Positions 7,659 through 17,370 are shown, counted from the first letter of the stretch. The stretch is 64,000 nt of DNA from Blautia sp. (GCA_017475035.1 JAFVGK010000152.1:109812-173811); one strand, 5' to 3'. The notes: generated by a model not told the origin, from the letters alone. Numbers and translations: made by a program.

Positions 7659-9566
7659 TCACACTTCATCCGCGTGAAGCAGCCGGTAATAGTACCCCTT
7701 GCGCCGAATCAGTTCCCCCGGAGTTCCGCATTCCGCAATCTTTCCGCCGTCCAGAATAACGATGCGGTCGGCGTTCTGTACCGTGGACAGACGGTGGGCG
7801 ATCACCAGAACCGTCCGACCGGACATCAGCCGGTCAAAGGCCTGGCTGATCTTTCGCTCCGTGTACGTATCGATGGAACTGGTCGCCTCATCTAAAATCA
7901 GAATCGGCGCGTCAGATGCCGCTGCCCTCGCGATGGACAAAAGCTGTCTCTCGCCCTGGCTGAGATTTTCCCCGCCTCTATCCAGCATGGTATCCAAACC
8001 CCGGGGCAGATGTTCGACAAAGAAATCCGCTCCAACCAGGCGAAGGATTTTCCACAGCTCTTCCTGATTGGCGTCAGGTTTTCCGTAACGCAGATTTTCC
8101 GCCACAGTGCCGGTGAAAAGGCTGGTATCCTGGGGCACCGTTGTCACGGCATGCCGAAGGCTCTCCTTCCGGATCCTTGTAACGGGAATGCCATCCAGCC
8201 TGATGCTTCCGCCTTCCGGCTCATAAAGACGATTAATCAGACTGATGACCGTTGTCTTTCCTGCACCGGTGGTTCCCAAAAGAGCAACCGTCTCTCCGGG
8301 TTGGATCGTCAGAGAAATGCCGCGGAGCACCTGTTTCCCGGGAATGTAGCCGAATACCAGCTCCTCCAGGGTAAGCTCACCTCGAAGCGGGACCATCCCA
8401 TCCTCCGTTTTCCAGGCCGGACTCCCGCTGCCGTCCGACTCCGCGGAAAGTGTATTTCCTCCGGAAACAGGCTTTTCCCAACCCGTCAGTACAATATCTC
8501 CGTCATCTTTCTCGGGTTCCACATCCAGCACCCGGAAAATACGCTCAGCACCGGCAAGCGCGCTCAGCACATTGCTGATCTGCTTCGTCATATCCGTCAG
8601 AGGTTTATAAAAAGAATTATAATACTGCATAAACACAGCGACGGTACCGATATCTGTACTCCCGGAAAGCGCCATCGCGCTTCCCGCCATCAGCACCACC
8701 GCATATCCGATCCGGCTGAGCCCGTTCGTCACACAGAAAATGCCATGGCTGAAAGCATCGGCCCGGAAGGCGTGTTCAAACAGACGTGCGTTTTTTTCGG
8801 AAAACTGCTGCCGGGCAGTATCCTCCATCCCAAGAGTCCGGATCAGCTCCTGACTCTGTGTGTATTCCCTGGCTTTACTGGTGAGCTCCATCATACAGAC
8901 CTGGCGGGCTGCCGCATGCTTCATGCTTCTTTTTGCAAGCCAGCTCATAACCGGCAGCATCAGACAGGTACATGCCAGCATAACCAGCGTCAGGCGGACA
9001 TGAAGCCCGATCATGGTCGCCAGGATCGTCAGACAGGTCACCGTGCCATTGATCAGATAGGGCAGACTCCGGCGAATCATATTGTTAAGGGAATCCATGT
9101 CATTGGTAAAGCTGCTGATCAAAGCCCCGGCAGGCTGGGACAAAACAGCATCAAGCGGCTGGCTGAGCACACGGTCATACAGCTCTGTCCGCAGATCAAA
9201 CATAACCTGATTTCCCAGCGACACCATCAGCTGGCTTTCGATCAGAGAGGCCGCCGAGCTGACCAGATAAAAGCCTGCCATCAGAATCAGAATCCGGGCG
9301 GCACCCGAGAGCAGATGATCTCCGCCTTTGACCGCAGCGGACAAAGCCTTCACAAAACTGGCATCCTTTATCGTCTGTCCGATAAGAGGGACAAAATAAT
9401 TGTTCACCATCGGTTTCAGGTAGTAGGTTCCCCTCACAACCGCAGCGGAACTTACCATCATACACAGGCACGCTGTGATCAGCCGGATTTTGTACTTCCA
9501 TGTCATACGCAGCAGTCGGCGCGCGGTGCCGGACAAATTCTCCGGACGGTTACTTTTCTTAGACAT
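7659..9566 (-). CDS. ABC exporter half-transporter, catalytic subunit of a heterodimer
   Basis: This 635-residue protein has an N-terminal six-helix exporter domain and a C-terminal ATPase. Motifs are Walker A GTTGAGKT, signature LSQGERQLLSIARA, Walker B ILILDEATSSIDT with the catalytic glutamate, and H-loop VIAHRLSTV. It starts at ATG 9566 after AAAGGAGCG, eight bases inside the preceding gene. The partner subunit lacks the catalytic glutamate and H-loop histidine. The non-standard LSQG signature here is where a heterodimer's degenerate site would be completed. Such exporters expel drugs, lipids or peptides; the substrate is unknown. Confidence 0.88.
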   Translation of the reverse strand: MSKKSNRPENLSGTARRLLRMTWKYKIRLITACLCMMVSSAAVVRGTYYLKPMVNNYFVPLIGQTIKDASFVKALSAAVKGGDHLLSGAARILILMAGFYLVSSAASLIESQLMVSLGNQVMFDLRTELYDRVLSQPLDAVLSQPAGALISSFTNDMDSLNNMIRRSLPYLINGTVTCLTILATMIGLHVRLTLVMLACTCLMLPVMSWLAKRSMKHAAARQVCMMELTSKAREYTQSQELIRTLGMEDTARQQFSEKNARLFEHAFRADAFSHGIFCVTNGLSRIGYAVVLMAGSAMALSGSTDIGTVAVFMQYYNSFYKPLTDMTKQISNVLSALAGAERIFRVLDVEPEKDDGDIVLTGWEKPVSGGNTLSAESDGSGSPAWKTEDGMVPLRGELTLEELVFGYIPGKQVLRGISLTIQPGETVALLGTTGAGKTTVISLINRLYEPEGGSIRLDGIPVTRIRKESLRHAVTTVPQDTSLFTGTVAENLRYGKPDANQEELWKILRLVGADFFVEHLPRGLDTMLDRGGENLSQGERQLLSIARAAASDAPILILDEATSSIDTYTERKISQAFDRLMSGRTVLVIAHRLSTVQNADRIVILDGGKIAECGTPGELIRRKGYYYRLLHADEV

Positions 9567-11316
9567 CCCCCACGCTCCTTTTCTGTGTATCCGCAATCTC
9601 CGCGTAAAGCGGACATTCTTCCAGCAGCTGTTCATGGGTTCCCAGTCCGGCAATCCGGCCCCGGTCCAGGACCAGAATCCGCTGCGCGTCCCGGATCGTG
9701 GAGATCCGGTCACTGATCACAATCCGGGTTGTCCCGGAATAGCCTTCCCGCAGATTCCGACAGATTCTCTCCTCCGTGACACGATCCACGGCACTGGTCA
9801 TATTGTCCAGAACCAGGATCGGAGCGTTTCCTGCCAGCCCCCGCGCAAGGCACAGACGCTGCCTTTGTCCTCCGGACAGATTTCCTCCGCCTTCCTGCAG
9901 AAGATATTCATATCTTTCCGGCTGACTTTCAATGAACTCCGAAATACAGGCAGTCCGGCAGGCTTTCTCCAGAATCGCTTCCTCCGAGATCTCTTTGCCT
10001 CCCGACAGGTTTTCCCTGATCGTCCCCGCAAAAAGCCCGGCTTTTTGCGGTACATATCCAAACAGGCTTCGCAGGGCAGCATACGGGAAATCCAGGCAAT
10101 TCCGGGATCCGATCTTCACCGTTCCCTGATCCGGAGAATACAGCCCCATAAGAAGCCTGGCCAGAGTGGTCTTTCCGGATCCGCCGGGTCCTATGATTCC
10201 GAAGAATTCCCCGGAATGAATCTTAAAATTCAAATCACAAAGCAGAGGATCGGAAGAGTCCCCGCCGTAGCTGAAGCTGACATTTTCAAAGGAAATCTCA
10301 GGCGGGACTGCCATCGCATCGTCCGCAGCTGTATGCGCGTTTCCTTCCTGTCCGCCTCTTCTCGGCCCGTCCTCATACTCCAGCATTTCTCTGATCCGTT
10401 CCAGACTGACCTGGCTGGTGATCATCGGAACCAGAATCATGGAAATGATCAGCATCTGTGCCAGGATCTGATTGGTATACGTGATCAGGCAGAAAAGACT
10501 GCCTACCGACAGACTGCCGCCTATGATGTTTTTTCCTCCCAGCCATGTCAGAGCCAGGATAGACAGGTTCACCATCATTTTGGAAAGCGGGTTGTTTAAC
10601 GCCGCAAGCCTTTCCTCGGCCTGATTTTCATTACGCAGGGCGTTCGTGATCCTGTAAAAAACAGTTTTTCTTTCCGTCTCTGCAGCGAAGGATTTTACCG
10701 TCCGCATCCCCTGGAACGTCTCTGAAAGAGTCTGATTCATATCATCATACTCTGCCAGCATTTTCCGATAATGCGCACGGCTGCGCCATATGATAAAAAA
10801 CAGCAGCCCCCCGAACAACGGGATCACCAATATAAAGATCATGGACAAACCAAAGTGAACCTGAAACGCGACAGCTGCTGTAAGAACAACCAGAAGCGGA
10901 CACAGCAGCAGACTTCCGATCATATTCAGGGCATGGCGCAGCGTCGTAATATCTGTTGTCAGCCTGGTAAGCGCTGTGGCGGAACCGAAGCGGTCCATAG
11001 ACCAGCTTTCAAAAGACAGGATGCGGTCAAACAAAGCATCCGCAAGATTTCTTGTAACTCCGGCTGACCATCGGCTGGAAAAATATCCTTCCACGATTCC
11101 CTCTGCAACCAGTATAATGGAAAGAATCCCGATCCTGCCGCATAAACGGGCAAGATCGCTTATGGGCAGAGACATATATGCGCCGTCCAATACCTCGGAC
11201 ATAATATGCGGAATCCGGATCTCCAGGTACGCCGCCACGAAAACGCTCAGAAAAAGCAGGAAAAAACAGTGCCGGTATCCGGCAGAATAGCGCCAAAGGC
11301 TTTGTACATTTTTCAT
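9559..11316 (-). CDS. ABC exporter half-transporter, degenerate-site subunit
   Basis: This 585-residue protein has six membrane helices then an ATPase: Walker A GPGGSGKTT, signature LSGGQRQRLCLARG, Walker B ILVLDNMTSAVD. The catalytic glutamate is replaced by asparagine, and the H-loop histidine by aspartate (VISDRISTI). These losses are the pattern of heterodimeric exporters such as BmrCD- or TM287/288-type pairs, where one ATP site is inactive. The start overlaps the end of the STAS-kinase gene by 4 bases (ATGA), and the next exporter gene overlaps this one by 8. Confidence 0.88.
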   Translation of the reverse strand: MKNVQSLWRYSAGYRHCFFLLFLSVFVAAYLEIRIPHIMSEVLDGAYMSLPISDLARLCGRIGILSIILVAEGIVEGYFSSRWSAGVTRNLADALFDRILSFESWSMDRFGSATALTRLTTDITTLRHALNMIGSLLLCPLLVVLTAAVAFQVHFGLSMIFILVIPLFGGLLFFIIWRSRAHYRKMLAEYDDMNQTLSETFQGMRTVKSFAAETERKTVFYRITNALRNENQAEERLAALNNPLSKMMVNLSILALTWLGGKNIIGGSLSVGSLFCLITYTNQILAQMLIISMILVPMITSQVSLERIREMLEYEDGPRRGGQEGNAHTAADDAMAVPPEISFENVSFSYGGDSSDPLLCDLNFKIHSGEFFGIIGPGGSGKTTLARLLMGLYSPDQGTVKIGSRNCLDFPYAALRSLFGYVPQKAGLFAGTIRENLSGGKEISEEAILEKACRTACISEFIESQPERYEYLLQEGGGNLSGGQRQRLCLARGLAGNAPILVLDNMTSAVDRVTEERICRNLREGYSGTTRIVISDRISTIRDAQRILVLDRGRIAGLGTHEQLLEECPLYAEIADTQKRSVGDV

Positions 11317-12470
11317 GATTGTTTACCCGCATCTATTGATAGACGAAGCCGGGTCTTCAGCTTATCCTGCAATTCCTCTTCAAAATGATGGCGAGCCGCG
11401 TAATTCAACACTCCCGCAAGAGAAATGACAGAAGCAGTTCTCCCGGTCTGTTTCCTGTCCATATTTTGGGACGCAATCCATTCATCAAATACTTTTTCCC
11501 ATAATACAGGATAGGTTTCAATGTTTTCCATATGCATGACATCTTCCCGGTTAATGATCTGAAAGCCGATCATCGTACTGTATAATGCTGCTAAATCCCA
11601 TATCTCATCTCCGCGGGCTGCCGTATCCAGATCTACCAGCAGAAAGCCGTCTTCTGACAGGAAAAGATTTGCAAAATGAGGATCGCAATGAACAAATCCG
11701 TTTCCCTCAGGTATCTGTTCATATATTCGGACAACAGATTCCCAGTATTCCGGTTCCAGAATCTCCCGCAGAGGATCTATAACCTTGTTTCTATATATGT
11801 CTTTCATATCAGGCATATCCGGAGCGGGAATGGAATGAATCTGTTTCATAAACCGGACATAATTACGGATATATAAATCGATTTTTTCCGGTTCTTTACG
11901 GAAAAGCTCGCTCAGCGTATAGGAATTCAGAAGCTCATAAACCACCCCAAAGCTGTTGTCTGTACGGACCACCTGAAAGCTGAGAGCTGTGGGGATTCCC
12001 ATCCGCAATGCCATCCGGCTCATTCTTTTTTCCCGTATCACATCCTCCAGGGTATTTTTGGGTTCAAAAACTTTGCATACTTTATCCTCATCCATACGGT
12101 AGAGTCTGCTGTTTCTGCCTCGCCCGATCTCTTCACAGCCTTCAAGAGAAATGGTTCTGAACGGCGGGAAAACATTGCCTATCTGGTCAAGTCCTGTCAT
12201 AGCCAGAATCTCATAAAGAGAAGTCTGTACATTTATGACGGCAACATTCTTTACCCTTTTCTGCACTAAGATAATAATGCGTAAACCTACACTGGACATA
12301 TACTCTGTTTCTTCCGCGTCAAGATAAAGAAAGAGCTCCTTCCCATCTGCCTCTGCCTGGTCCAGCGCCGCCATAATCGCGTCTCTCACCTCTTTATGAT
12401 TTTCCCCTGTTACCTTTTTCGGCAAAGTTACCGTTAAAGTGGAGTTTTCCGGATCATAGCGTATTTCCAT
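11313..12470 (-). CDS. STAS domain fused to an aminoglycoside-phosphotransferase-like kinase
   Basis: Of 385 residues, 1-105 form a STAS domain like anti-sigma-factor antagonists, with the regulatory-serine region YMSSVGLR at 57-64. Residues 112-345 form an APH/choline-kinase-like fold: IGRGRNSRLYR as a glycine loop, CKVF as the ATP lysine, catalytic HCDPHFANL at 261-269, and metal-binding DLD at 280-282. All key kinase residues are present. It is the first gene of an operon with the two exporter subunits and overlaps the next by 4 bases. It could phosphorylate a small molecule that the exporter handles, or sense a signal through STAS. Neither is shown. Confidence 0.75.
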   Translation of the reverse strand: MEIRYDPENSTLTVTLPKKVTGENHKEVRDAIMAALDQAEADGKELFLYLDAEETEYMSSVGLRIIILVQKRVKNVAVINVQTSLYEILAMTGLDQIGNVFPPFRTISLEGCEEIGRGRNSRLYRMDEDKVCKVFEPKNTLEDVIREKRMSRMALRMGIPTALSFQVVRTDNSFGVVYELLNSYTLSELFRKEPEKIDLYIRNYVRFMKQIHSIPAPDMPDMKDIYRNKVIDPLREILEPEYWESVVRIYEQIPEGNGFVHCDPHFANLFLSEDGFLLVDLDTAARGDEIWDLAALYSTMIGFQIINREDVMHMENIETYPVLWEKVFDEWIASQNMDRKQTGRTASVISLAGVLNYAARHHFEEELQDKLKTRLRLSIDAGKQS

Positions 12471-12646
12471 GTTTCACCACTTCCTTTCACTCCAGTAAAA
12501 ATGCTATGTCAACCTAAGAAACTTTGTGTGTCCCACTCCCGGTTTTTTTAATGCCCCGGGTTTTATATTCTTTCCCTACTATACGCTAAAATCACGGCAA
12601 CGGCAAGTTTTACCTCATCTCTTTTATCCTGACTGTCATCTGAAAG

Positions 12647-12682
12647 AAAAAAACCCGCGATTCCTTGATCGCAGGTTTTTTA
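12647..12682. terminator. Rho-independent terminator
   Basis: The arms AAACCCGCGA and TCGCAGGTTT (one mismatch) surround TTCCTTGA and are followed by a run of T on the plus strand and preceded by a run of A. The remaining bases between 12471 and 12816 show no gene. Confidence 0.7.
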
Positions 12683-12816
12683 ATCGTGTACTCTCTTCTA
12701 AACAGGAGTTTTTAAGACTTCAGTCATGTCCGCCATGTGAGAATTGCATCGGTAGCGGATCTCTCCGCAGCGGTCTTCTCCCGCGATCCTACAGCCGCTC
12801 GGAGTCAGCATGCAGG

Positions 12817-14120
12817 ATGCTTTCCGCCATCCTGATCCATGCGCCGGGAACTCCTTCCGCGGCGGCGACTCTCCTGGACGGCTATCCCATGTGCCAGAAG
12901 GGTCAGGCGGGAAAGGCTCTGTCCGTCGCCCTGTTCTCTTCCTTCTGCGGAGGCGTGCTTGGGCATTAATCATGACCTTCCTCTCTCCCGCCGTCGCAAA
13001 GGTCGCGATGAAGTTCACCAGCGCGGAAATGCTGATGCTCGCCGTCTTCGGCTTGTCCGTCATCGTCTCCATTTCCGGGAAATCGATCTCCAAAGGGCTG
13101 ATTTCCGCGTTCTTCGGACTTTTACTTGCAACGGTTGGCCAGGATCCCACCTATGGGGCGAAGCGCTTCGTCTTCAACTTCCGCCCCCTTCTTTCCGGCT
13201 TTGCCTTCATCCCGGTCCTGATCGGGCTTTTTGCGGTGTCGGAAGTCATCGCTGGCGTGGAGCGCATCGTCAATGACAAGGAGAAACAGGAAGCCTCCCA
13301 TGAGAAGATCACGAGGGTGCTTCCCGACGGAAAAACGATTCGAACGATCTGGCCGAACATCCTTTTTGGCGGCATCATCGGAACCTTCATCGGGGCCATC
13401 CCAGGCGCGGGCGGCGATATCGCCGTATTCGTCTCCTACGGCTTTAACAAAAGCTTTTCCCGGCATCCGGAAAAATGGGGTACCGGGATCCCGAACGGAA
13501 TTGCCGCCACGGAATCCGCGAACAACGGCTGCTCCGGCGGGGCGATGATCCCCCTGCTCTCCCTCGGCGTCCCGGGGGATGCCGTTACGGCGGTTCTTTT
13601 GGGAGCCTTTATCATGAAGGGAATCCAGCCAGGTCCCATGATGTACGTCAACGAGTTTCCGACCGTGTACAAAGTCTTTGCCGCCCTGATGTTGGCCAAC
13701 CTTGCGATGCTCCTGATCGGCTGCCTCGGTGTTCGCTTCTTCGCGAAAATCGTCTCCGTGGAAAAGAAGATGCTCTATCCGATCATCCTCGTCGTCTCGC
13801 TGCTCGGCGCGTTCGCCATTAACAAGAACGTCTTCGATATCGGAGTCTGCGTCCTCTTCGGCGTAATAGGATGGCTGATGAACAAATACGAATTCCCTCT
13901 CTCCCCCATCCTCCTTGCCCTGATTTTGGGTCCGATGTGCGAACAGAACTTCGTGCGCTTCGTCGATGTGAATAATGGGAATTTCCTTGAGATCCTCCAC
14001 CGCCCCATCGCGATGGGCTTCTTCATCGTGAGTGTCGCGACGATCCTGTTCTCCATCCATAACCAGAAAAAGATCAACCGTAGGATAGCGGAACAGGAGA
14101 GCGCGGGAAAAGATGATTGA
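12817..14120 (+). pseudogene. tctA-like tripartite tricarboxylate transporter permease, truncated and frameshifted
   Basis: Two frames together encode most of a TctA permease. The first (12817-12966) carries the family motif APGTPSAAATLLDGYPM and stops at TAA 12967. The second continues from about 12963 with LIMTFLSPAVAKVAMKF, and includes AIPGAGGDIAVFVSYGF and CSGGAMIPLLSLGVPGDAVTA, to 14120. Roughly 70 N-terminal residues of a ~500-residue TctA are missing and one frameshift separates the frames. A product from ATG 12972 would have 382 residues but lack the first conserved gate. No TctB or TctC is adjacent. The sequence looks richer in GC than its neighbours, suggesting transfer. Confidence 0.75.
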
Positions 14121-14176
14121 TATTTCCCATTGGAGATTTAAAAATTCGTGATTTTGAAGCATTCTCCAATCAAATC

Positions 14177-14225
14177 ATAATCGGCAGACACGATATCAGG
14201 TTGTGGTATCATGTCTGCCGATTAT
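14177..14225. terminator. Hairpin after the tctA pseudogene
   Basis: ATAATCGGCAGACA (from 14177) pairs with TGTCTGCCGATTAT (to 14225), with further partial pairing inside. It lies 56 bases after the pseudogene stop. The stretch 14226-14450 shows no convincing gene. Confidence 0.65.
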
Positions 14226-14458
14226 CCTCTTTCCCATAATGTATACGTCCTTTAAGAGAGTGAGGAAGAATATTATTTAACCCATTCCATAGAAGGCGAA
14301 GCGGCCAGAGCCGAAATACCCTCTTTTGATAATGTCTCCTGGTTTGGGAGCAGCGATAAATCGGTTGTTTGATTCTGAAATCATCTTCTGTAACGTTACT
14401 GTAGAATCGCTTGATTCTACTCAAAACGCTTGATTTCTTTCCTGCTTTCGTATATCAT

Positions 14459-14493
14459 ATGACCAGAAAGACCAGCTTAGTCTTTCTGGTCAT
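14459..14493. promoter_or_regulatory. Palindrome before the toxin-antitoxin operon, candidate operator
   Basis: Perfect 14-bp arms ATGACCAGAAAGAC and GTCTTTCTGGTCAT flank a 7-bp loop and end 6 bases before the antitoxin ribosome site. Phd/YefM-type antitoxins bind palindromes in this position to repress their own operon, but the stem could also act in the transcript. Confidence 0.5.
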
Positions 14494-14512
14494 TTCGTTG
14501 GAGGTGATAATG

Positions 14513-14758
14513 ATGATACAGGTCAATATACTCGAAGCAAAAACCGATTTCTCCAAACTGATCCGTCTTCTTGAAACAAAGAAGGAAGATTTCATCACAG
14601 TAGCAAGAAACGGCAAACCCGTAGCCAAGATCACGCTCATCAATGAGACTCCCGTTTCCAAACGCATCGGCATCGCCAAGGGCAAATTCACCATGAAAGG
14701 CGATTTTGACGCAGATAACGGAGAAATCGCCGATATGCTGATGGGAGAAAAGCTATGA
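14513..14758 (+). CDS. Phd/YefM-family antitoxin
   Basis: This 81-residue protein has the Phd/YefM start pattern: QVNILEAKTDFSKLI, then EDFITVARNGKPVAKI. The N-terminal half would bind operator DNA and the C-terminal tail would mask the toxin. The start follows GGAGGTG. ATG 14513 gives better spacing than ATG 14510. The stop overlaps the toxin start by 4 bases (ATGA), as expected of a coupled toxin-antitoxin pair. Confidence 0.85.
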   Translation: MIQVNILEAKTDFSKLIRLLETKKEDFITVARNGKPVAKITLINETPVSKRIGIAKGKFTMKGDFDADNGEIADMLMGEKL

Positions 14759-15159
14759 ATCTTCTGCTCGACACGCACATTGCTATCTGGGCGCTAAATG
14801 ATGACCCGGCGCTGTCAGAGAAAGCGCGGGAACTGATTCTTAATCCGGACAACACGATCTATTATAGCACTGTATCCGTCTGGGAGGTGCTCCTAAAGCA
14901 TTCCCGTCGACCCAGCAATATTCCTTTCGATGAATCAGATTTCTCCGAGGGATGCCGGGAAGCGGGATTTATCCCCCTGAGTCTTGCCGATAAGCACGTT
15001 CTCGCCGTACACACGCTGTTCAGACCGAATAACATCAAAGAACACAATGATCCGTTTGACAGACTACTTCTCGCGCAAGCGAAAGTGGAAAACCTGTCAT
15101 TCCTCACGCACGATGAACTGATTCCCGGCTACGGGGAAAAGTGCGTGATCCCCGTATAG
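14755..15159 (+). CDS. PIN-domain toxin (VapC-like RNase)
   Basis: This 134-residue PIN protein has the acidic catalytic set: D6 in LLLDTHIAIWAL, the glutamate in VSVWEVLLKH, and the aspartates of NDPFDRLLLAQA. PIN toxins cut RNA when their antitoxin is degraded. It is translated with the Phd-type antitoxin through a 4-base overlap. The pairing of a Phd-type antitoxin with this PIN subgroup is common. Confidence 0.87.
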   Translation: MNLLLDTHIAIWALNDDPALSEKARELILNPDNTIYYSTVSVWEVLLKHSRRPSNIPFDESDFSEGCREAGFIPLSLADKHVLAVHTLFRPNNIKEHNDPFDRLLLAQAKVENLSFLTHDELIPGYGEKCVIPV

Positions 15160-15165
15160 TATAAT

Positions 15166-15178
15166 GGGGTCTGACCCC
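15166..15178. repeat. 13-bp palindrome GGGGTCTGACCCC, copy 1
   Basis: It lies 6 bases after the PIN toxin stop. The sequence after it (CGCTGAATCCTTGCCGTCCC) is repeated with few changes after the copy at 21126. Confidence 0.8.
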
Positions 15179-15210
15179 TGGAGGTCGCTGAATCCTTGCC
15201 GTCCCCTGTC

Positions 15211-16875
15211 TTACTTGAGCTTTTTCACCATAGCGCTCTTTTGATAAAAGGCTATGCCATAGCAGGATACATCATAATCCTCAAGCCCTTTTACATATTG
15301 GTTGTCCACGATCTGCTTCAGAGCTTCGTCACAGTCACGATCCATCTGTTCCTTGCTCTTCGACTTCTTTGCCTCAATAATCAGCGCGCGCCGATTGTCA
15401 TCGTCCTTCAGCTTGATGTCTGGCCTACCGAGACCGTTTTCTTTATTACTCTCGACCTCATATCCTCTGCCGACAAAGACACCGGTAAGGAATGCATGAT
15501 AATAATCCTCGTGATAATCCATATAGCTGATGGTCTGCCACAGCAGTTTTGAAATACTCTCTGATGCAGCTGCCTCGTCTCCAGCCCAAAGCGCGAACAT
15601 CAACTTTCGTTGCTCATCGCCGCTCACATGATCAGAGAAGTATTTTGCCACTGTGTCTTGAAAAATGCTGGCGATCTCAGCGTTGGGGATCCTAAGATCT
15701 GCCGGGTTTCCCTTTGACTTTGGATCAGATTTGGTAAGGTATCCGGTCATCAATAGGACACTCCAGAGATTGTCCTCTGTTTCATGGAGCGAATCATAGG
15801 TCAGCTCGTCCGAGATCGTTTGCGTGATCGTGCCACTGTTCATCAGAATTTCAATCTTTCCCTTAACGCGAAAATCTGTGCGCTCAACAAAATCACGGAT
15901 GATACCATTACTGCTGGTATTTTTCCAATAGTTTTTCGGGCCCGTTTCAGGATCATCCAGCGCATCCGCAACATAATTGATTACGTCCCAAGGACAAAAA
16001 ACCCTGGTGTTCCCGAACACATACCCATCATACCAGGCACACAGCAGTTCTTTTCGATCTGATAGCCCAGCTTGTGACAGCAACTCAACAACCTCGTCAT
16101 CTGTAAATCCGTAATAATTACTGAAGCGGCGATCCAGCACAGAATATGACGCGAAATTGTTAACGCCGGTAAAGATGCTCTCCTTGGCGATGCGCAGGCA
16201 ACCTGTCACCACACCGAATTTCAGGTAGTCGTTGGACTTTAGCGCTGTGCTCATGATTCCGCGAATCACATCGAGCATCTGTGGGTAATACCGTTCTCCA
16301 GCCTGCTTCTCCTCGTTGGCTTTAGCCAGCGGCACGTCGTATTCGTCGATTAGAAGGATCACGGGCTTGCCGAAATGCGCGTTCATCATGCGGGTGAGAG
16401 TGAGGAGAGAGCTCTTAATGTCTTGATCAGTTGCCCTTTGCGCTTTGTACCTTAAAAACGTTGAGAGGTCATCTGCGTCCGCCCGCTCAGAATCAGCAAG
16501 ATACGAATGCTTCTTGCATACATCTGCAATGATATTCTTAAGCATTCCATACGCGCCTTCAAATGTCAGTCCTTCAGCATCCTTTAAGCTCACGAACAAA
16601 ACAGGATACTGATTCATCCACTCCCGGCAGAACTCCTCATGCTTCATGATATCAAGCCCGTGGAAAAGAGCCTTGCTATCCCGTCTGATATCGAAGAAGC
16701 TCTCCATCGTGCTCATGGTAAGGGTTTTACCAAAACGGCGCGGGCGGGTAAACAGAGATACAGTATTTTCAGAACTGGCCAGATCATAAATCAACTCCGT
16801 CTTATCCACATAATAGCAGCCAGCTTTCCTAAGCACTTCGAAAAACTCACCGCCGACTTTCACTTTAATCGCCAT
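15211..16875 (-). CDS. AAA-ATPase-like protein with C-terminal PD-(D/E)XK nuclease domain
   Basis: This 554-residue protein belongs to the large AAA-ATPase_like (PF09820-type) family of gut anaerobes. The N-terminal DKTELIYDL is followed by the family's P-loop variant TRPRRFGKT, with Walker B-like VILLIDEYDVP near residue 170. Near the C-terminus, RPDIKLKDDDNRRALIIEAKKS gives the D...ExK nuclease signature. The biological role is unknown; the genes multiply in genomes and are suspected selfish or defence elements. Two relatives occur at 45783 and 46605, and a remnant of one at 21200. The gene lies beside the toxin-antitoxin pair. Confidence 0.85.
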   Translation of the reverse strand: MAIKVKVGGEFFEVLRKAGCYYVDKTELIYDLASSENTVSLFTRPRRFGKTLTMSTMESFFDIRRDSKALFHGLDIMKHEEFCREWMNQYPVLFVSLKDAEGLTFEGAYGMLKNIIADVCKKHSYLADSERADADDLSTFLRYKAQRATDQDIKSSLLTLTRMMNAHFGKPVILLIDEYDVPLAKANEEKQAGERYYPQMLDVIRGIMSTALKSNDYLKFGVVTGCLRIAKESIFTGVNNFASYSVLDRRFSNYYGFTDDEVVELLSQAGLSDRKELLCAWYDGYVFGNTRVFCPWDVINYVADALDDPETGPKNYWKNTSSNGIIRDFVERTDFRVKGKIEILMNSGTITQTISDELTYDSLHETEDNLWSVLLMTGYLTKSDPKSKGNPADLRIPNAEIASIFQDTVAKYFSDHVSGDEQRKLMFALWAGDEAAASESISKLLWQTISYMDYHEDYYHAFLTGVFVGRGYEVESNKENGLGRPDIKLKDDDNRRALIIEAKKSKSKEQMDRDCDEALKQIVDNQYVKGLEDYDVSCYGIAFYQKSAMVKKLK

Positions 16876-17370
16876 AGATCCAGCCTCCTATTAATCACTA
16901 TCTTGACAGATTCATCCCCGATTTTCAGGTTTTATCATAGCATATTCATTTTCTCTTCAGCTGAACTGTAATGGTTGAGATCCGCTTGGTCGTTATGCTG
17001 GAAAGAAAGCAGATCAGTTCGATATCAGACATGACATGCTCGCTATCTGCAGTGGCAACCTTATATTCATTCACTCGGGGGCAAACCCCGCTCCGTACTG
17101 GTTCAGGCGCTTCCTGTCCTTGCCGGGATAATCATCCTGAGGATAATAGTCGATCAGCTTTCCATTTTCATCACACGCGGGGATGCCTGCAATTCTACAT
17201 CCCCATCTGAAGCCAATCCTAGTATACGTCTTTCGTAATACCCATGCAAGAAAAAAACGCCCTGTAATCGTTTTTTGGATGCTCAGCCGTAGAAATTTGT
17301 AAGACAGGCTCTCCTTAAAAACAATCACAGGGGATTTATTCTTTTCACACCATCAGTGGGAGTGTTGATA
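16876..17370. other. Intergenic region with a possible gene fragment
   Basis: A minus-strand frame, 17071-17328 (GTG start), ends in a protein-like stretch CDENGKLIDYYPQDDYPG followed by KDRKRLNQYGAGFAPE, which looks like real coding sequence. It has no recognised family and a poor N-terminus. It may be the 3' piece of a decayed gene. Nothing else is seen in the interval. Confidence 0.25.

Noticed and set aside
8010-9716. A 568-codon plus-strand open frame opposite the ABC exporter gene
   Set aside because: It is a shadow of the exporter coding strand, with no ribosome site or domain; the minus-strand ATPase motifs are unambiguous.
13122-14162. A 346-codon minus-strand open frame opposite the tctA pseudogene
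   Set aside because: It is highly charged and low-complexity, an effect of reading GC-rich membrane-protein codons in reverse.
14209-14424. A 71-codon minus-strand open frame between the tctA pseudogene and the toxin-antitoxin pair
   Set aside because: It has no ribosome site or family, and it overlaps the terminator hairpin.
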